A DNA stretch of 55,418 nt from an uncultured Jannaschia sp. (GTDB taxonomy: Bacteria; Pseudomonadota; Alphaproteobacteria; Rhodobacterales; Rhodobacteraceae). The stretch lies in NCBI GenBank assembly GCA_947494145.1, contig CANLTZ010000023.1, positions 1 to 55,418 of the forward strand, in the 5' to 3' direction. Below the pieces are notes generated by a model. It had not been told where the DNA came from, made no database searches, and saw only the letters and a list, made by a program, of their open reading frames with translations. Shown in pieces: positions 34,275 to 42,764 of this stretch; position 1 is the first letter of the stretch, and each line of letters starts with the position of its first letter. The position numbers and the translations under genes were made by a program.

Positions 34275-34579
34275 ACAGGCACCGCCTGGCTCAGCACCCG
34301 CTCGCGGATGTGGGGCGGTAGGTCGAAAGGTGTCTTCACATCGATCCGAACACGAAGAACTTCCTCGAGCGCATCCTGCAGCCCACCGAGATCGAAGAGT
34401 GTCGTCTCAGGCGTCGTCTCCACGAGCAGGTCGAGATCGCTGTCTGCTGTGTCCCGCCCCATGACGACGGAGCCATAGACGCGCGGGTTCACGGTGCGGT
34501 GCCGAGCAGCCAGCTCGCGGATCACGTCACGGCCGTCGCGCAGGGCCTGGGAAGGGGTCGGGTTCGACATGGCGACCAT
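34271..34579 (-). CDS. mntA: MntA-like antitoxin nucleotidyltransferase
   Basis: 102 residues (about 99 if translation begins at the Met at 34570) with the nucleotidyltransferase motif YGSVVMGRDTADSDLDLLVE (GSx10DxD). It AMPylates HepT and so neutralises it. The gene precedes hepT with a four-base overlap. Confidence 0.87.
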   Translation of the reverse strand: MVAMSNPTPSQALRDGRDVIRELAARHRTVNPRVYGSVVMGRDTADSDLDLLVETTPETTLFDLGGLQDALEEVLRVRIDVKTPFDLPPHIRERVLSQAVPV

Positions 34580-34704
34580 ATACGCGATCTCCGCCCTCGA
34601 TGCGAGATCGAGCGGGTCGCATCCATCGTTGCCATGGGTGCGCGCCTAGGTGCACGATCCCGTGGAAGCATGGATCGGGTTCAACCTCAGAGGAAAACCC
34701 GACG

Positions 34705-35328
34705 ATGAGCATTTCATGGAATGGCGAGAACGCCCCTGTCCCGCCTGGCAGCAGCTATGGCTATGCGAGGGTGTCGACGACCGACCAAGATCTCGACGTG
34801 CAGTACGAAGCATTGGAAAAAGCGGGCTGCCGGGTGATCCGCGCCGAGAAGGTCTCCGGCACCTCCGTGCGGGGCAGGGACGAGCTGCGCACGCTGCTCG
34901 ACTTCATCCGGCCCGGAGACGAACTCGTCGTCACGCGAGTGGATCGGCTTGCCCGCTCGATGGGCGACCTTCAGGACATCATCCGCGAACTGAAGGCGAA
35001 GGGCGCCACCCTAAGGGCAACCGAACAGCCCATCGATACCTCCACACCCGCGGGCAAGGCGTTCCTCGACATGCTCGGCGTCTTCGCGGAGTTCGAGACC
35101 AACCTGCGGCGCGAGAGACAGATGGAGGGTATCGCCAAGGCGAAGGCTCGCGGCGTCTATAAGGGGCGGAAGGCGTCGATCAACGTCGAGGAGGTCCGAC
35201 GGCTCCTCGCCGAAGGCATCCGGCCAAGTGCGGTCGCCCGGCAGCTCGGCATCAGCCGCACAAGCGTCTGGAGAGTGAGCCGACCGACGGTGCCCGATAC
35301 CGCGACCACGACGGCGCCGACCGCCTGA
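34705..35328 (+). CDS. Serine recombinase (resolvase/invertase family)
   Basis: 207 residues: catalytic YARVSTTDQDLDVQ with the nucleophilic Ser, VTRVDRLARSMGDLQ, AEFETNLRRERQMEG, and a C-terminal helix-turn-helix (GIRPSAVARQLGISRTSVWRVSR). It is different from the transposon resolvase at 1725 and stands alone, with no transposase next to it. A role as plasmid multimer resolvase or a relic of a transposon that brought the cargo are both possible. Confidence 0.88.
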   Translation: MSISWNGENAPVPPGSSYGYARVSTTDQDLDVQYEALEKAGCRVIRAEKVSGTSVRGRDELRTLLDFIRPGDELVVTRVDRLARSMGDLQDIIRELKAKGATLRATEQPIDTSTPAGKAFLDMLGVFAEFETNLRRERQMEGIAKAKARGVYKGRKASINVEEVRRLLAEGIRPSAVARQLGISRTSVWRVSRPTVPDTATTTAPTA

Positions 35329-35337
35329 CGGAGCGCC

Positions 35338-35363
35338 GGGACCGTTCTGCATGGGTCGGTCCC
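35338..35363. terminator. Terminator-like hairpin after the resolvase
   Basis: GGGACCG (35338-35344) and CGGTCCC (35357-35363) form a perfect seven-pair stem ten bases after the stop codon. No clear T tract follows. Confidence 0.45.
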
Positions 35364-35422
35364 GGCCGCGTTGCGCAATGAGAGCCATAAAGAACGGCGC
35401 TGAGCCGGTTCAGAAGTGCGTC

Positions 35423-35956
35423 CTATCGAAGCGCCCGCCGCCGGCTCATCTCGCGGTAAAGCGCAGGCGGTGTGACACCGATCCAGTCGGCGACGCCGAC
35501 CCAGCCGCCCGTCTCCGGCGGGCCGTGCAGGTCGAGATAGGCATCGAGCCGATCGCTGAGCCGACGCAGGCGCAGCACTTCGACGCGGGCGCGTAAGGCT
35601 TGGACGGCATGGGCGGTCTGAGCGAAGGCCGCCGCCGCCGGAGAGGTGCCGATCCAGTCGCGCAGTGCGGCGGCGGGGAGCACGGCGGTGCGCGTGTCCG
35701 TTTCGCAGACGGCATCGCAATGCGTCGCCTCGGCCCAGAGCGAGGCCAGGGCGACGGTCTCTCCGGGTCCGACACGATGAAGCGTAAGCGCCCCGCCGTC
35801 GGTCAGCATGCGGCGCAGGGCCACGCGACCTTCCCGAACATGGAAGATGTACCGCACCGGATCTCCGCGATGGAACAGAACCGCGCCGCTGGACAACGTG
35901 CGTTCGGGCGCGGCAGCGAAGGCGTCATGGAATGCGTTGGACATGATCGCGATCAT
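35423..35956 (-). CDS. Crp/Fnr-family regulator
   Basis: About 177 residues from the Met at 35956 (or 35944). The frame continues upstream but would cross the divergent gene start at 36015. The N-terminal cyclic-nucleotide-binding-like domain has SSGAVLFHRGDPVRYIFHVREGRVALRR; the C-terminal part is a shortened helix-turn-helix (GGWVGVADWIGVTPPALYREM). No cysteine cluster for an Fe-S centre is seen. It is divergent from the copper-cluster genes and is a good candidate for their second regulator. Confidence 0.82.
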   Translation of the reverse strand: MIAIMSNAFHDAFAAAPERTLSSGAVLFHRGDPVRYIFHVREGRVALRRMLTDGGALTLHRVGPGETVALASLWAEATHCDAVCETDTRTAVLPAAALRDWIGTSPAAAAFAQTAHAVQALRARVEVLRLRRLSDRLDAYLDLHGPPETGGWVGVADWIGVTPPALYREMSRRRALR

Positions 35957-36014
35957 GTCCGACGGGTGGGCCTGCATGCAATCAAAAGCCCGATCAATCA
36001 CGCGGACGCCAGCC

Positions 36015-36596
36015 ATGCCCTTCACGAGAACCACCCTCGCGACCCTGCTTCTCGCTACGCCGGTGATGGCCGACGACGCCTCGAACCACTCCCCCTATGC
36101 CGGAGAGCAGGCGCGCGAGATCGCGTCCCTGTCCGCCAACGACCTCGCCGAGCTGGCCGAGGGCGAGGGATGGGGCCTGGCCCGCGCGGCCGAGTTGAAC
36201 GGCGTGCCGGGGCCGGCGCACCTGCTGGAACTCGCGGACGAGATCGGGCTCGATGCCGGTCAACGGACCGCCATCGAGGCGATCCGCGACGAGATGCGCG
36301 CCGACGCCATCGCGGCGGGCGAGCGCTTCGTCGCGGCGGAGCGCGCTCTGGACGCCGCGTTCACGGAGGCCGTCCCGGACGCCGTGACCCTCGAACGCTT
36401 GGTCCGGGATGCGGGCATCGCGCGGGCCGAGTTGCGCCTCGTGCATCTGTCGGCCCATCTGCGGACGACGCCCCTGCTGACGGCTGAGCAGATCAAGCGA
36501 TACGGGGTGCTGCGGGGCTATGCCGACGATCCCTGCGAGGCCGTCCCCGAGGGCCACGATCCGGAGATATGGCGCCGCCACAATGGCTGCGGGTGA
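36015..36596 (+). CDS. Periplasmic LTXXQ/Spy-like protein of the copper cluster
   Basis: 193 residues: signal peptide (TRTTLATLLLATPVMA), then a fully helical mature part (LDAGQRTAIEAIRDEMRADAIAAGERFVAAERALDAAF, then LSAHLRTTPLLTAEQIKRYGVLRGY). The final segment with LLTAEQ is the LTXXQ-type signature of Spy/CpxP-like periplasmic metal-stress proteins. It starts the cluster, divergent from the Crp-like gene. Confidence 0.75.
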   Translation: MPFTRTTLATLLLATPVMADDASNHSPYAGEQAREIASLSANDLAELAEGEGWGLARAAELNGVPGPAHLLELADEIGLDAGQRTAIEAIRDEMRADAIAAGERFVAAERALDAAFTEAVPDAVTLERLVRDAGIARAELRLVHLSAHLRTTPLLTAEQIKRYGVLRGYADDPCEAVPEGHDPEIWRRHNGCG

Positions 36597-36664
36597 TCCG
36601 CCGGCGTCCTGTACGCGATGACCCATCCCTTGCCGCTGCCCCATACCCTGGGTAGGTATGAGGC

Positions 36665-36997
36665 GTGGTTCATCTCGCCCTTTCTCTTCTCTTCGCCGCG
36701 CTTCTGGCGGTGACCAGCGTCGCCTCGGCGGCGCATGGCGTCGGGCACGGGGCGTCGAGCGAACGGCACGACGCCATGTCGATGGACGGCGGACACGATG
36801 CTCAGGAGGCCGCCCTGGCCGAGTGCTGTGATGCCCTTGGGGCGCAAGGTGGCGCGGGATGTCTGCTGGACGTGACCGCACCGAATGCGCCCATCATCCT
36901 GTCCGGCACCGCACGCGTGCTTCGCGTCTCGCCCGCCGACGTCATCTCGACACGCGGCGTCTCCACCGCCGTCCCGACCGGTCCTCCGAAGGTCTGA
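36665..36997 (+). CDS. Exported His/Cys/Met-containing hypothetical protein
   Basis: 110 residues starting with GTG. A signal peptide (LALSLLFAALLAVTSVASAA) is followed by a His- and Met-bearing stretch (HGVGHGASSERHDAMSMDGGH) and a CC pair plus a third Cys. This composition suits binding of copper or another soft metal. No family recognised; the role is inferred from composition and neighbours. Confidence 0.6.
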   Translation: MVHLALSLLFAALLAVTSVASAAHGVGHGASSERHDAMSMDGGHDAQEAALAECCDALGAQGGAGCLLDVTAPNAPIILSGTARVLRVSPADVISTRGVSTAVPTGPPKV

Positions 36998-37052
36998 GCG
37001 CTGCCCCGCAGGGGACTTCCCGCTCAGACCTCACGGACAAAGGACCGATCCC

Positions 37053-37520
37053 ATGACCAATCGACGCGACTTCCTCGCCCTCTCCGCCGCCGCGCTCTCG
37101 GCCTCGGCGCTACCCGCCCGCGCGGGCACCCCGATGCACGTCCATACCGCACCCTCCTGCGGCTGCTGCCACGCCTGGGCCGATCTGGCCCGCGTGCGGG
37201 GCTACGCCGTCAACGTCTCGGAACTGACCGACCCGCAAGCTGAGAAGGCCGCCCTCGGCGTGCCGCTGGAGCTGGCCTCCTGTCACACCGTCGAAGCGGG
37301 GGGCTACGTCTTCGAAGGACACGTTCCCTTCGAGGCTCTGGAGGCCGTGCTGCGGGACCGTCCGGCCGTCGTGGGGCTCGCCGTACCGGGGATGCCGATG
37401 GGCTCGCCCGGCATGGGGGACGATCCGGCCGCGCGCTACGACGTGATCGCCTTCGGCGGGGACGCGGGCGCGGGGCGGGTATTCTATCGCGCAGGCACGC
37501 CCGAGCCCTTCGCGGGCTGA
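37053..37520 (+). CDS. DUF411 metal-binding protein
   Basis: 155 residues with a twin-arginine-type leader (NRRDFLALSAAALSASALPARA) and the DUF411 core: APSCGCCHAWADLARVRGYAVNV, then ASCHTVEAGGYVFEGHVPFEAL and GLAVPGMPMGSPGM. The CGCC and later Cys/His/Met residues are suited to copper. DUF411 genes are regular members of copper-resistance clusters. Confidence 0.88.
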   Translation: MTNRRDFLALSAAALSASALPARAGTPMHVHTAPSCGCCHAWADLARVRGYAVNVSELTDPQAEKAALGVPLELASCHTVEAGGYVFEGHVPFEALEAVLRDRPAVVGLAVPGMPMGSPGMGDDPAARYDVIAFGGDAGAGRVFYRAGTPEPFAG

Positions 37521-37521
37521 C

Positions 37522-37986
37522 ATGCGGCGTCTTGCGCTGATCGGCACCGGCGGGCTCGCGTTGGTCGGTGCCATTGCGGCCGTCCTGCTCCGTCCCGCCG
37601 AGGCGGAGGGGGTGCGGCTCCTGCCCGATGATGCGGCAGTGGTGGCGCAGGGCGCAGAAGTCTATGCCGCCGAGTGTTCCGCTTGCCACGGTGCGTCGCT
37701 GGAGGGGCAGCCGGACTGGCGCAGCCCCGGGGCGGACGGCCTGCTGCCCGCGCCGCCGCACGACGCCTCGGGCCATACCTGGCACCACGACGACGCCACG
37801 CTCTTCGCGCTGACGAAGCACGGGCTGGCCGGGCTCATGGAGGACGCGCCGCCCTCGGGCATGCCCGCCTACGAAGGCCTGCTGACGGACGAGGAGATCG
37901 TCGCCGTGCTCTCCTACATCAAATCGACCTGGCCCGCCGACGTGCGGGCCCGCCATGACGCCATCAACGACAGGGCCCGGCCATGA
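37522..37986 (+). CDS. Class I cytochrome c
   Basis: 154 residues: an N-terminal anchor or signal helix (RLALIGTGGLALVGAIAAVLL), the haem attachment motif CSACH and a likely axial Met in PPSGMPAY. It begins one base after the DUF411 stop and overlaps copC start region. Probably a periplasmic electron carrier serving the multicopper oxidase. Confidence 0.88.
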   Translation: MRRLALIGTGGLALVGAIAAVLLRPAEAEGVRLLPDDAAVVAQGAEVYAAECSACHGASLEGQPDWRSPGADGLLPAPPHDASGHTWHHDDATLFALTKHGLAGLMEDAPPSGMPAYEGLLTDEEIVAVLSYIKSTWPADVRARHDAINDRARP

Positions 37987-38006
37987 CCGCGTCCGGAGGA
38001 AGACCC

Positions 38007-38351
38007 ATGATCCGATCCACCATCCTGGCCGTGCCGCTCGCACTCCTTGCGACCGCGGCGACGGCCCACACCAAGACCGACGCCACGACACCCGCCGATG
38101 GCGCGACCGTGATGGAGGTGGAGATGCTGCACATCGTCTTCGACAGTCCCATGCGTGTGATCTCCGCCGCGCTGACGCGCAACGGGACGGAAATCGCCAT
38201 TGAGCGCGAGAGCGGGATGGAACCGATCGAGGAGTTCCACGCCGTGCCCGCTGCGCCGCTCGCCCCCGGAACCTACCGGCTCGACTGGCGCGGCATGGCC
38301 GCGGACGGGCACCCGATGCAGGGTGGTTTCGGGTTCACCGTCTCCGAATGA
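38007..38351 (+). CDS. copC: CopC-family periplasmic copper-binding protein
   Basis: 114 residues from the Met at 38007, preceded by GGAGGA; an upstream Met at 37983 overlaps the previous gene. After the signal peptide the mature protein starts with His (ATAHTKTDATTPADGA), the copper-binding N-terminus of CopC, followed by the beta-sandwich signature (LHIVFDSPMRV ... YRLDWRGMAADGHPMQGGFGFTV). It is coupled to copD by a four-base overlap. Confidence 0.9.
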   Translation: MIRSTILAVPLALLATAATAHTKTDATTPADGATVMEVEMLHIVFDSPMRVISAALTRNGTEIAIERESGMEPIEEFHAVPAAPLAPGTYRLDWRGMAADGHPMQGGFGFTVSE

Positions 38352-39226
38352 CGGGCCTCGCCCCCATCGACGGGCTGGCGCTGCTGGCGGTCGGCGCTAA
38401 GGCCGCGGGATACGCGGCCGCGCTGCTCGCCATGGGGGGCGTCCTCTTCGTCGCCGCGTTCCGCCGGATCGCGGACGCTGGCGTCCTGCGCCTCGCCCGA
38501 CGGTTGGCGGCGGGGGCCGCACTGGTCGGTCTCGCCGTGCTGGCCGTGCGCTTCGGCATCCGCGCCGCGCGCATCTCGGGCATGGGCTGGGAGGGTGCCA
38601 CGGACCCGACCATGCTGGGCTTCGTCTGGCAAAGTCCACTGGGCGCTGCGGCGATCTGGCGAGGCTTGGGCGAGGCGGCGATCCTCGCCGTCTTGCTGCC
38701 TGGCGCGGGCCTCTGGGTCGCGCTTGGCGGGGCCGTCGCCGTCGCGGTCTCCTACGCGCAGGTCGGGCACACGCTCGGCGATCCGCGCGCCGTTCTAGTC
38801 TTGCTGCTCGTCCCGCACCTCCTCGCCGCAGCCTTCTGGGTCGGCGCGCTAGCCCCTCTCCGCCGAGCCGCCGGCGGTATCGGCGGGGCGGACCTGCTTC
38901 ACCGGTTCGGAACCGTCGCGGTCGGCATCGTCGCCGGCCTCGCGCTCGCGGGGAGCGGGCTCGCCTGGCTCCTGTCCGGCTCGATCTCGGCACTCCTCGG
39001 CACGGCCTACGGCTGGACGCTGCTCGGCAAGGTCGTCGTCGTGTCGGCGCTCCTCGGCCTCGCCGCGCTCAATAAGCTGCGGCTCGTCCCCGCACTCGCG
39101 GCGGGCGATCCGCCCGCGCCGCCCGCCTTGCGGCGGTCCATTGCGCTGGAAGGCGCGGCCGTCGCCTTGATCCTCGTCGCGACCGCCGCACTCACCACCC
39201 TGACCACGCCGCCCGTGAACCTCTGA
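38348..39226 (+). CDS. copD: CopD-family inner-membrane copper protein
   Basis: 292 residues with about eight hydrophobic helices and the CopD domain (LLVPHLLAAAFWVGALAPL, then LLGKVVVVSALLGLAALNKLRLVPAL). CopD works with CopC to move copper across the inner membrane. Confidence 0.9.
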   Translation: MTGLAPIDGLALLAVGAKAAGYAAALLAMGGVLFVAAFRRIADAGVLRLARRLAAGAALVGLAVLAVRFGIRAARISGMGWEGATDPTMLGFVWQSPLGAAAIWRGLGEAAILAVLLPGAGLWVALGGAVAVAVSYAQVGHTLGDPRAVLVLLLVPHLLAAAFWVGALAPLRRAAGGIGGADLLHRFGTVAVGIVAGLALAGSGLAWLLSGSISALLGTAYGWTLLGKVVVVSALLGLAALNKLRLVPALAAGDPPAPPALRRSIALEGAAVALILVATAALTTLTTPPVNL

Positions 39227-39240
39227 CACCGGAGCCTGCC

Positions 39241-40650
39241 ATGCCTTTGTCTCGACGCACCTTCCTCGCTACCGGCGCGTCCGTTCTCACTGCACCGGCC
39301 TTGCCGCGCCTCGCATGGGCCGACGACATGCCGATTCTGCGCGCAGCACCCTCCACCGCGCAGCTCGCGCCGGAGGGCTACGACACTACGCCGGTCTGGT
39401 CCTATGGCGGCACGATCCCGGGCCCAGAGATCCGCGTCCGGGCAGGAGAGCGAGTCCGGCGGCGCTTCGTCAACGACCTGCCTCAACCGAGCGCCGTCCA
39501 CTGGCACGGCATCCGCATCGAGAACGCGATGGACGGCGCGGCGGGCGTCACGCAGGACCCGGTGCCGCCGGGGGGCACGTTCGATTACGACTTCGTCGCG
39601 CCCGATCCCGGCACCTACTGGTATCACGCCCATGCCCGGTCCTGGGAACAGGTCGCCCGGGGCCTCGCCGGGCCCCTGATCGTGGAGGAGGTCGAGCCCT
39701 GGGTTGGGCTGGAGGGCGCCGCGACGTCGGAGACGACGCTGATGCTGGCCGATTGGCGACTTCAGGGGGACGGGGCGCTGCACGAGGCGAGCTTCGGAGA
39801 CCTCCACGACTGGGCCCATGCCGGGCGGCTAGGGAACACAATCACCATCAACGGCGCCATCGACGCGCGCGTCCCCGTGCGCCGCGGCGAACGGCTGCGC
39901 CTGCGGGTGGTCAACGCCGCGACGGCGCGGGTCATGCCGTTGCGGCTGCCGGGCCTATCGCCGGTGCTGATCGCGCTCGACGGCTTTCCGGTCGTGCCGC
40001 GTCCGGTGGAGACGATCACCCTCGCCCCCGCACAGCGCGCCGATATCGTGGTGGACGTGCCTGCGGACCTCGCAACGCTCCTCCCGATCCTGCTGGATGC
40101 GGGCCGCGAGGAATGGGTCGAGATCGGCGCACTCTCCGATGGCGACGCGGCGGCGCTGCCCCCGCAGGCCGGCCCCGTCCGTCCGCTGCCGATGCCGGTG
40201 GAGCCCGCGCTCGATCTGTCGGCTCCGCAGGACGAGGTCCTGCGCATGGAGGGCGGCGCGATGGAACGCCTCGACCGGGCGCGCCTGAACGGCGTCGACC
40301 AAGACTTCCGCCAGCTCGTCGCCGCGCGCCGCGTCTGGGCCTTCAACGGCGTGGCGGGCGACATGGACGAACCCGCCTTCCGCGCCGAGATCGGGCGCAC
40401 CGTGCGCCTACGCCTCGTCAACGACACCCGCTGGGCGCACGGGATCCACCTGCACGGATACCACTTCACGATCCTATCGCGCGGCGGACGCCCCGACCCG
40501 CATCGCGACCGGCGCGACACCGTCCTCGTCCTGCCGGGCGAGCCGGTCGAGATCGCCTTCGTCGCGCAGAACCCCGGCCGCTGGCTGCTGCATTGCCACA
40601 TGCTCGGCCACCAAGCCTCGGGGATGCTGGCTTGGTTCGAGGTCGCCTGA
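39241..40650 (+). CDS. Multicopper oxidase
   Basis: 469 residues with a Tat signal (SRRTFLATGASVLTAPALPRLAWA). Copper ligands are visible in all four expected motifs: HWHGIR and WYHAHARS near the N-terminus, HGIHLHGYHF and LLHCHMLGHQASGM at the C-terminus; the HCH and downstream Met form the type 1 site. It oxidises Cu(I) in the periplasm, like CueO/CopA. A Met-rich insert is not evident. Confidence 0.92.
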   Translation: MPLSRRTFLATGASVLTAPALPRLAWADDMPILRAAPSTAQLAPEGYDTTPVWSYGGTIPGPEIRVRAGERVRRRFVNDLPQPSAVHWHGIRIENAMDGAAGVTQDPVPPGGTFDYDFVAPDPGTYWYHAHARSWEQVARGLAGPLIVEEVEPWVGLEGAATSETTLMLADWRLQGDGALHEASFGDLHDWAHAGRLGNTITINGAIDARVPVRRGERLRLRVVNAATARVMPLRLPGLSPVLIALDGFPVVPRPVETITLAPAQRADIVVDVPADLATLLPILLDAGREEWVEIGALSDGDAAALPPQAGPVRPLPMPVEPALDLSAPQDEVLRMEGGAMERLDRARLNGVDQDFRQLVAARRVWAFNGVAGDMDEPAFRAEIGRTVRLRLVNDTRWAHGIHLHGYHFTILSRGGRPDPHRDRRDTVLVLPGEPVEIAFVAQNPGRWLLHCHMLGHQASGMLAWFEVA

Positions 40651-40653
40651 GGC

Positions 40654-41049
40654 GTGGTCGGGCCGCTTCTCGCCGGACTCGCCTTCGGCGGCGCGACGAT
40701 CGGCGTGCTGCGCGCGACCGGCATGGACCGGGATCGGGCGACGGGGCCGATCCTGCTCGCGGCCATCGCGCTCTTCTATCCGGTCTTCGCCATCGAGCAC
40801 GGGAACACGGCGGAGATCGCGCTGCACGCCGCTATCGCGATAGCCTTCCTCGCGATGGCGGTGATCGGGCACGCGCGCGGTCTGGTCCTCGTGGCCGTGG
40901 CGATGATCGGCCATGGGGTCTTCGACTTCGCCGCGCACATGCTCTCGGATGGCCCGGCCCCGCGTTGGTGGGGACCCTTCTGCCTGGGGGTCGATGTCGT
41001 CCTTGGCGTTTGGCTGCTGATCGCGCGACCGTGGCGAATGGACAGCTAG
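40654..41049 (+). CDS. Hypothetical membrane protein of the copper cluster
   Basis: 131 residues starting with GTG four bases after the oxidase stop. About four membrane helices (GPILLAAIALFYPVFAIEHG, LHAAIAIAFLAMAVIGHARGLVL, VAMIGHGVFDFAAHM). His residues occur at helix ends. No known family was recognised; cluster position suggests a copper-linked role. Confidence 0.7.
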   Translation: MVGPLLAGLAFGGATIGVLRATGMDRDRATGPILLAAIALFYPVFAIEHGNTAEIALHAAIAIAFLAMAVIGHARGLVLVAVAMIGHGVFDFAAHMLSDGPAPRWWGPFCLGVDVVLGVWLLIARPWRMDS

Positions 41050-41318
41050 CCCCGCGCCTTGTCGAGCAACTCCAGCAGTTCGGTGAACTTGGTCCGCTGG
41101 TCTTCCCGGTCGCCCGACGCCAACGCGTCCTCTATGCAATGCGCGGCGTGGTCGTCGATCACCAGCTTCTCGACGCCCTTGAGCGCGGCGCGCACGGCCG
41201 CGATCTGCGTGAGCACGTCGACGCAGTAGCGATCCTCCTCGACCATCCGGGCGATTCCCCGGACTTGGCCTTCGAGGCGCTTCAGGCGCTTGAGCGCGGC
41301 ATCCCGGTTCTGGTGCAT
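41046..41318 (-). CDS. csoR: CsoR-family copper-sensing repressor
   Basis: 90 residues, all helical, with the CsoR/RcnR fold (LKRLKRLEGQVRGIARMVEEDRYCVDVLTQIAAVRAAL). The Cys in RYCVDV and the His and Cys in DDHAAHC form the Cu(I)-binding C-H-C set. It is divergent from the DUF305 operon, whose promoter carries a matching operator at 41394-41410. Its 3' end overlaps that of the convergent membrane gene by four bases. Confidence 0.92.
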   Translation of the reverse strand: MHQNRDAALKRLKRLEGQVRGIARMVEEDRYCVDVLTQIAAVRAALKGVEKLVIDDHAAHCIEDALASGDREDQRTKFTELLELLDKARG

Positions 41319-41393
41319 CGCGTGATCCTATCCGCCGCGGGCGGGCCGATGAAGGGCAGACGTCGGAATCCGACCATGCCCGGCCTTGTTTAG

Positions 41394-41410
41394 ATACCCT
41401 ATAGGGGTAT
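41394..41410. promoter_or_regulatory. CsoR-type operator
   Basis: The palindrome ATACCCTATAGGGGTAT lies between csoR and the DUF305 gene, 12 bp before its start. It agrees with known CsoR operators of the ATACCC...GGGTAT type. Copper-loaded CsoR would leave this site and allow expression. Confidence 0.8.
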
Positions 41411-41421
41411 ATGGAGGCCCG

Positions 41422-41928
41422 ATGAAGACTCAAGATCACCACGGCGGGTCCTACGCCCGCTTCGCCGCCATGATCGCGACCTCGACGGTCGTGATGTACG
41501 GCCTGATGTACCTGAACACCTACGCGCTGGACCATGTCTTCTTCAGCCAGACGCGGATGTGGATGGCGCTCTACATGGGCGCGGTCATGGCCATAGTCAT
41601 GCTCGCCTTCATGCTGGGGATGTATGCCAACCGGACGCTGAACATCGCGATCTTCGCGGGCGCGGCCATCGCCTTCGGCCTGTTCCTCTACCTCGTGCGC
41701 AGCCAGGATACCGTGGGCGACGTCGCGTGGATGAAGGCCATGATCCCGCACCACTCCATCGCCATCATGACGTCCGAACGGGCGAACATTTCGGACCCCC
41801 GCGTGCGCGAACTGGCCGATGCGATCATCGAGGCGCAGCGCGCCGAGATCGCGGAGATGAAGCGCTACATCGCCGACATCGAGGCGAACGGCGACGCCGC
41901 CCCCGGTACCCCCAGAACCGAACCCTGA
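41422..41928 (+). CDS. DUF305 family membrane protein
   Basis: 168 residues with three to four N-terminal helices and a C-terminal DUF305 part (DVAWMKAMIPHHSIAIMTSERANISDPRVRELADAIIEAQRAEIAEMKRYI). The MIPHHSIAIM signature with paired His and Met is typical of copper- or metal-linked DUF305 proteins. First gene of the CsoR-controlled operon. Confidence 0.88.
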   Translation: MKTQDHHGGSYARFAAMIATSTVVMYGLMYLNTYALDHVFFSQTRMWMALYMGAVMAIVMLAFMLGMYANRTLNIAIFAGAAIAFGLFLYLVRSQDTVGDVAWMKAMIPHHSIAIMTSERANISDPRVRELADAIIEAQRAEIAEMKRYIADIEANGDAAPGTPRTEP

Positions 41929-41944
41929 TCCGAAGGAGCCCCCC

Positions 41945-42733
41945 ATGCCCAAGGACACCCGTGACGTCGCCGAGGTCTCGACCGACCCCGCCACCTCCGC
42001 CACCGGCAAGACGGCCGTGCTCTACCGCATGGCGCTGCCCGATCACCTGTGCCCCGCCGGACAGAAGTCCCGCTGGCTTCTGGACAGCAAGGGCTACGAG
42101 GTGGACGACCGCCTGTTCCGTACCCGTGCGGAGGTCGATGCCTTCAAGGCCGAGCACGGCGTCGAGACCAGCCCTCAGACCTGGATCGAGGGCGAGCGGG
42201 TCGGGGGCTACACCGACCTGCGCGAGAGACTGACCGACTGGGAACCGGACGCCACCACCTACAAGCCGGTCCTCTACCTCTTCGCCGTGGCGGCCGCGAC
42301 GGCGGTGGCGCTGTCGATCGGTTTCCTCGGCGGCATCGGTTGGCAGACGCTGGGTTGGGCCATCTCGATGATGATGATCCTGCTCGGCATGCAGAAGCTC
42401 CGCGACATCGAGAGCTTCTCCACGATGTTCCTCAACTACGACGTGCTCGCGCGGAAGTGGGTGCCCTACGCCTACATCTACCCATGGGTCGAGACCTTCG
42501 CGGGCGTGCTGATGATGGGGATGCTGCTGACCTGGCTCGCCGCGCCGGCCGCACTCTTCATCTCGACCATCGGCGCGTGGAGCGTCTTCAAGGCCGTCTA
42601 TCTCGACAAGCGCGAACTCAAATGCGCCTGCGTGGGCGGCGGGACGAACGTGCCCTTGGGCTTCGTCTCTCTCACCGAGAACCTCGCCATGATGGGCATG
42701 GCCATCGTCATGATCTGGCTGATGCTGACGTGA
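41945..42733 (+). CDS. Glutaredoxin-like domain fused to MauE/DoxX-type membrane domain
   Basis: 262 residues. The first ~95 resemble a glutaredoxin (VLYRMALPDHLCPAGQKSRWLL, then TWIEGERVGGYTDL), with one Cys at the expected place. Four membrane helices follow, of the MauE/DoxX redox type, and the C-terminus contains KCACVGGGTNVPLG with a CxC pair. It probably passes electrons from thiols across the membrane, to the DsbA-like protein that follows. Confidence 0.8.
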   Translation: MPKDTRDVAEVSTDPATSATGKTAVLYRMALPDHLCPAGQKSRWLLDSKGYEVDDRLFRTRAEVDAFKAEHGVETSPQTWIEGERVGGYTDLRERLTDWEPDATTYKPVLYLFAVAAATAVALSIGFLGGIGWQTLGWAISMMMILLGMQKLRDIESFSTMFLNYDVLARKWVPYAYIYPWVETFAGVLMMGMLLTWLAAPAALFISTIGAWSVFKAVYLDKRELKCACVGGGTNVPLGFVSLTENLAMMGMAIVMIWLMLT

Positions 42734-42764
42734 GCGTGTCTGTATCGACATACGGCGCCTCCGC

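Noticed and set aside
39315-41393. 692-residue plus-strand frame over the multicopper oxidase
   Set aside because: It is a shifted-frame shadow of high-GC genes, Arg/Pro/Gly-rich without motifs, and also runs antisense through csoR.
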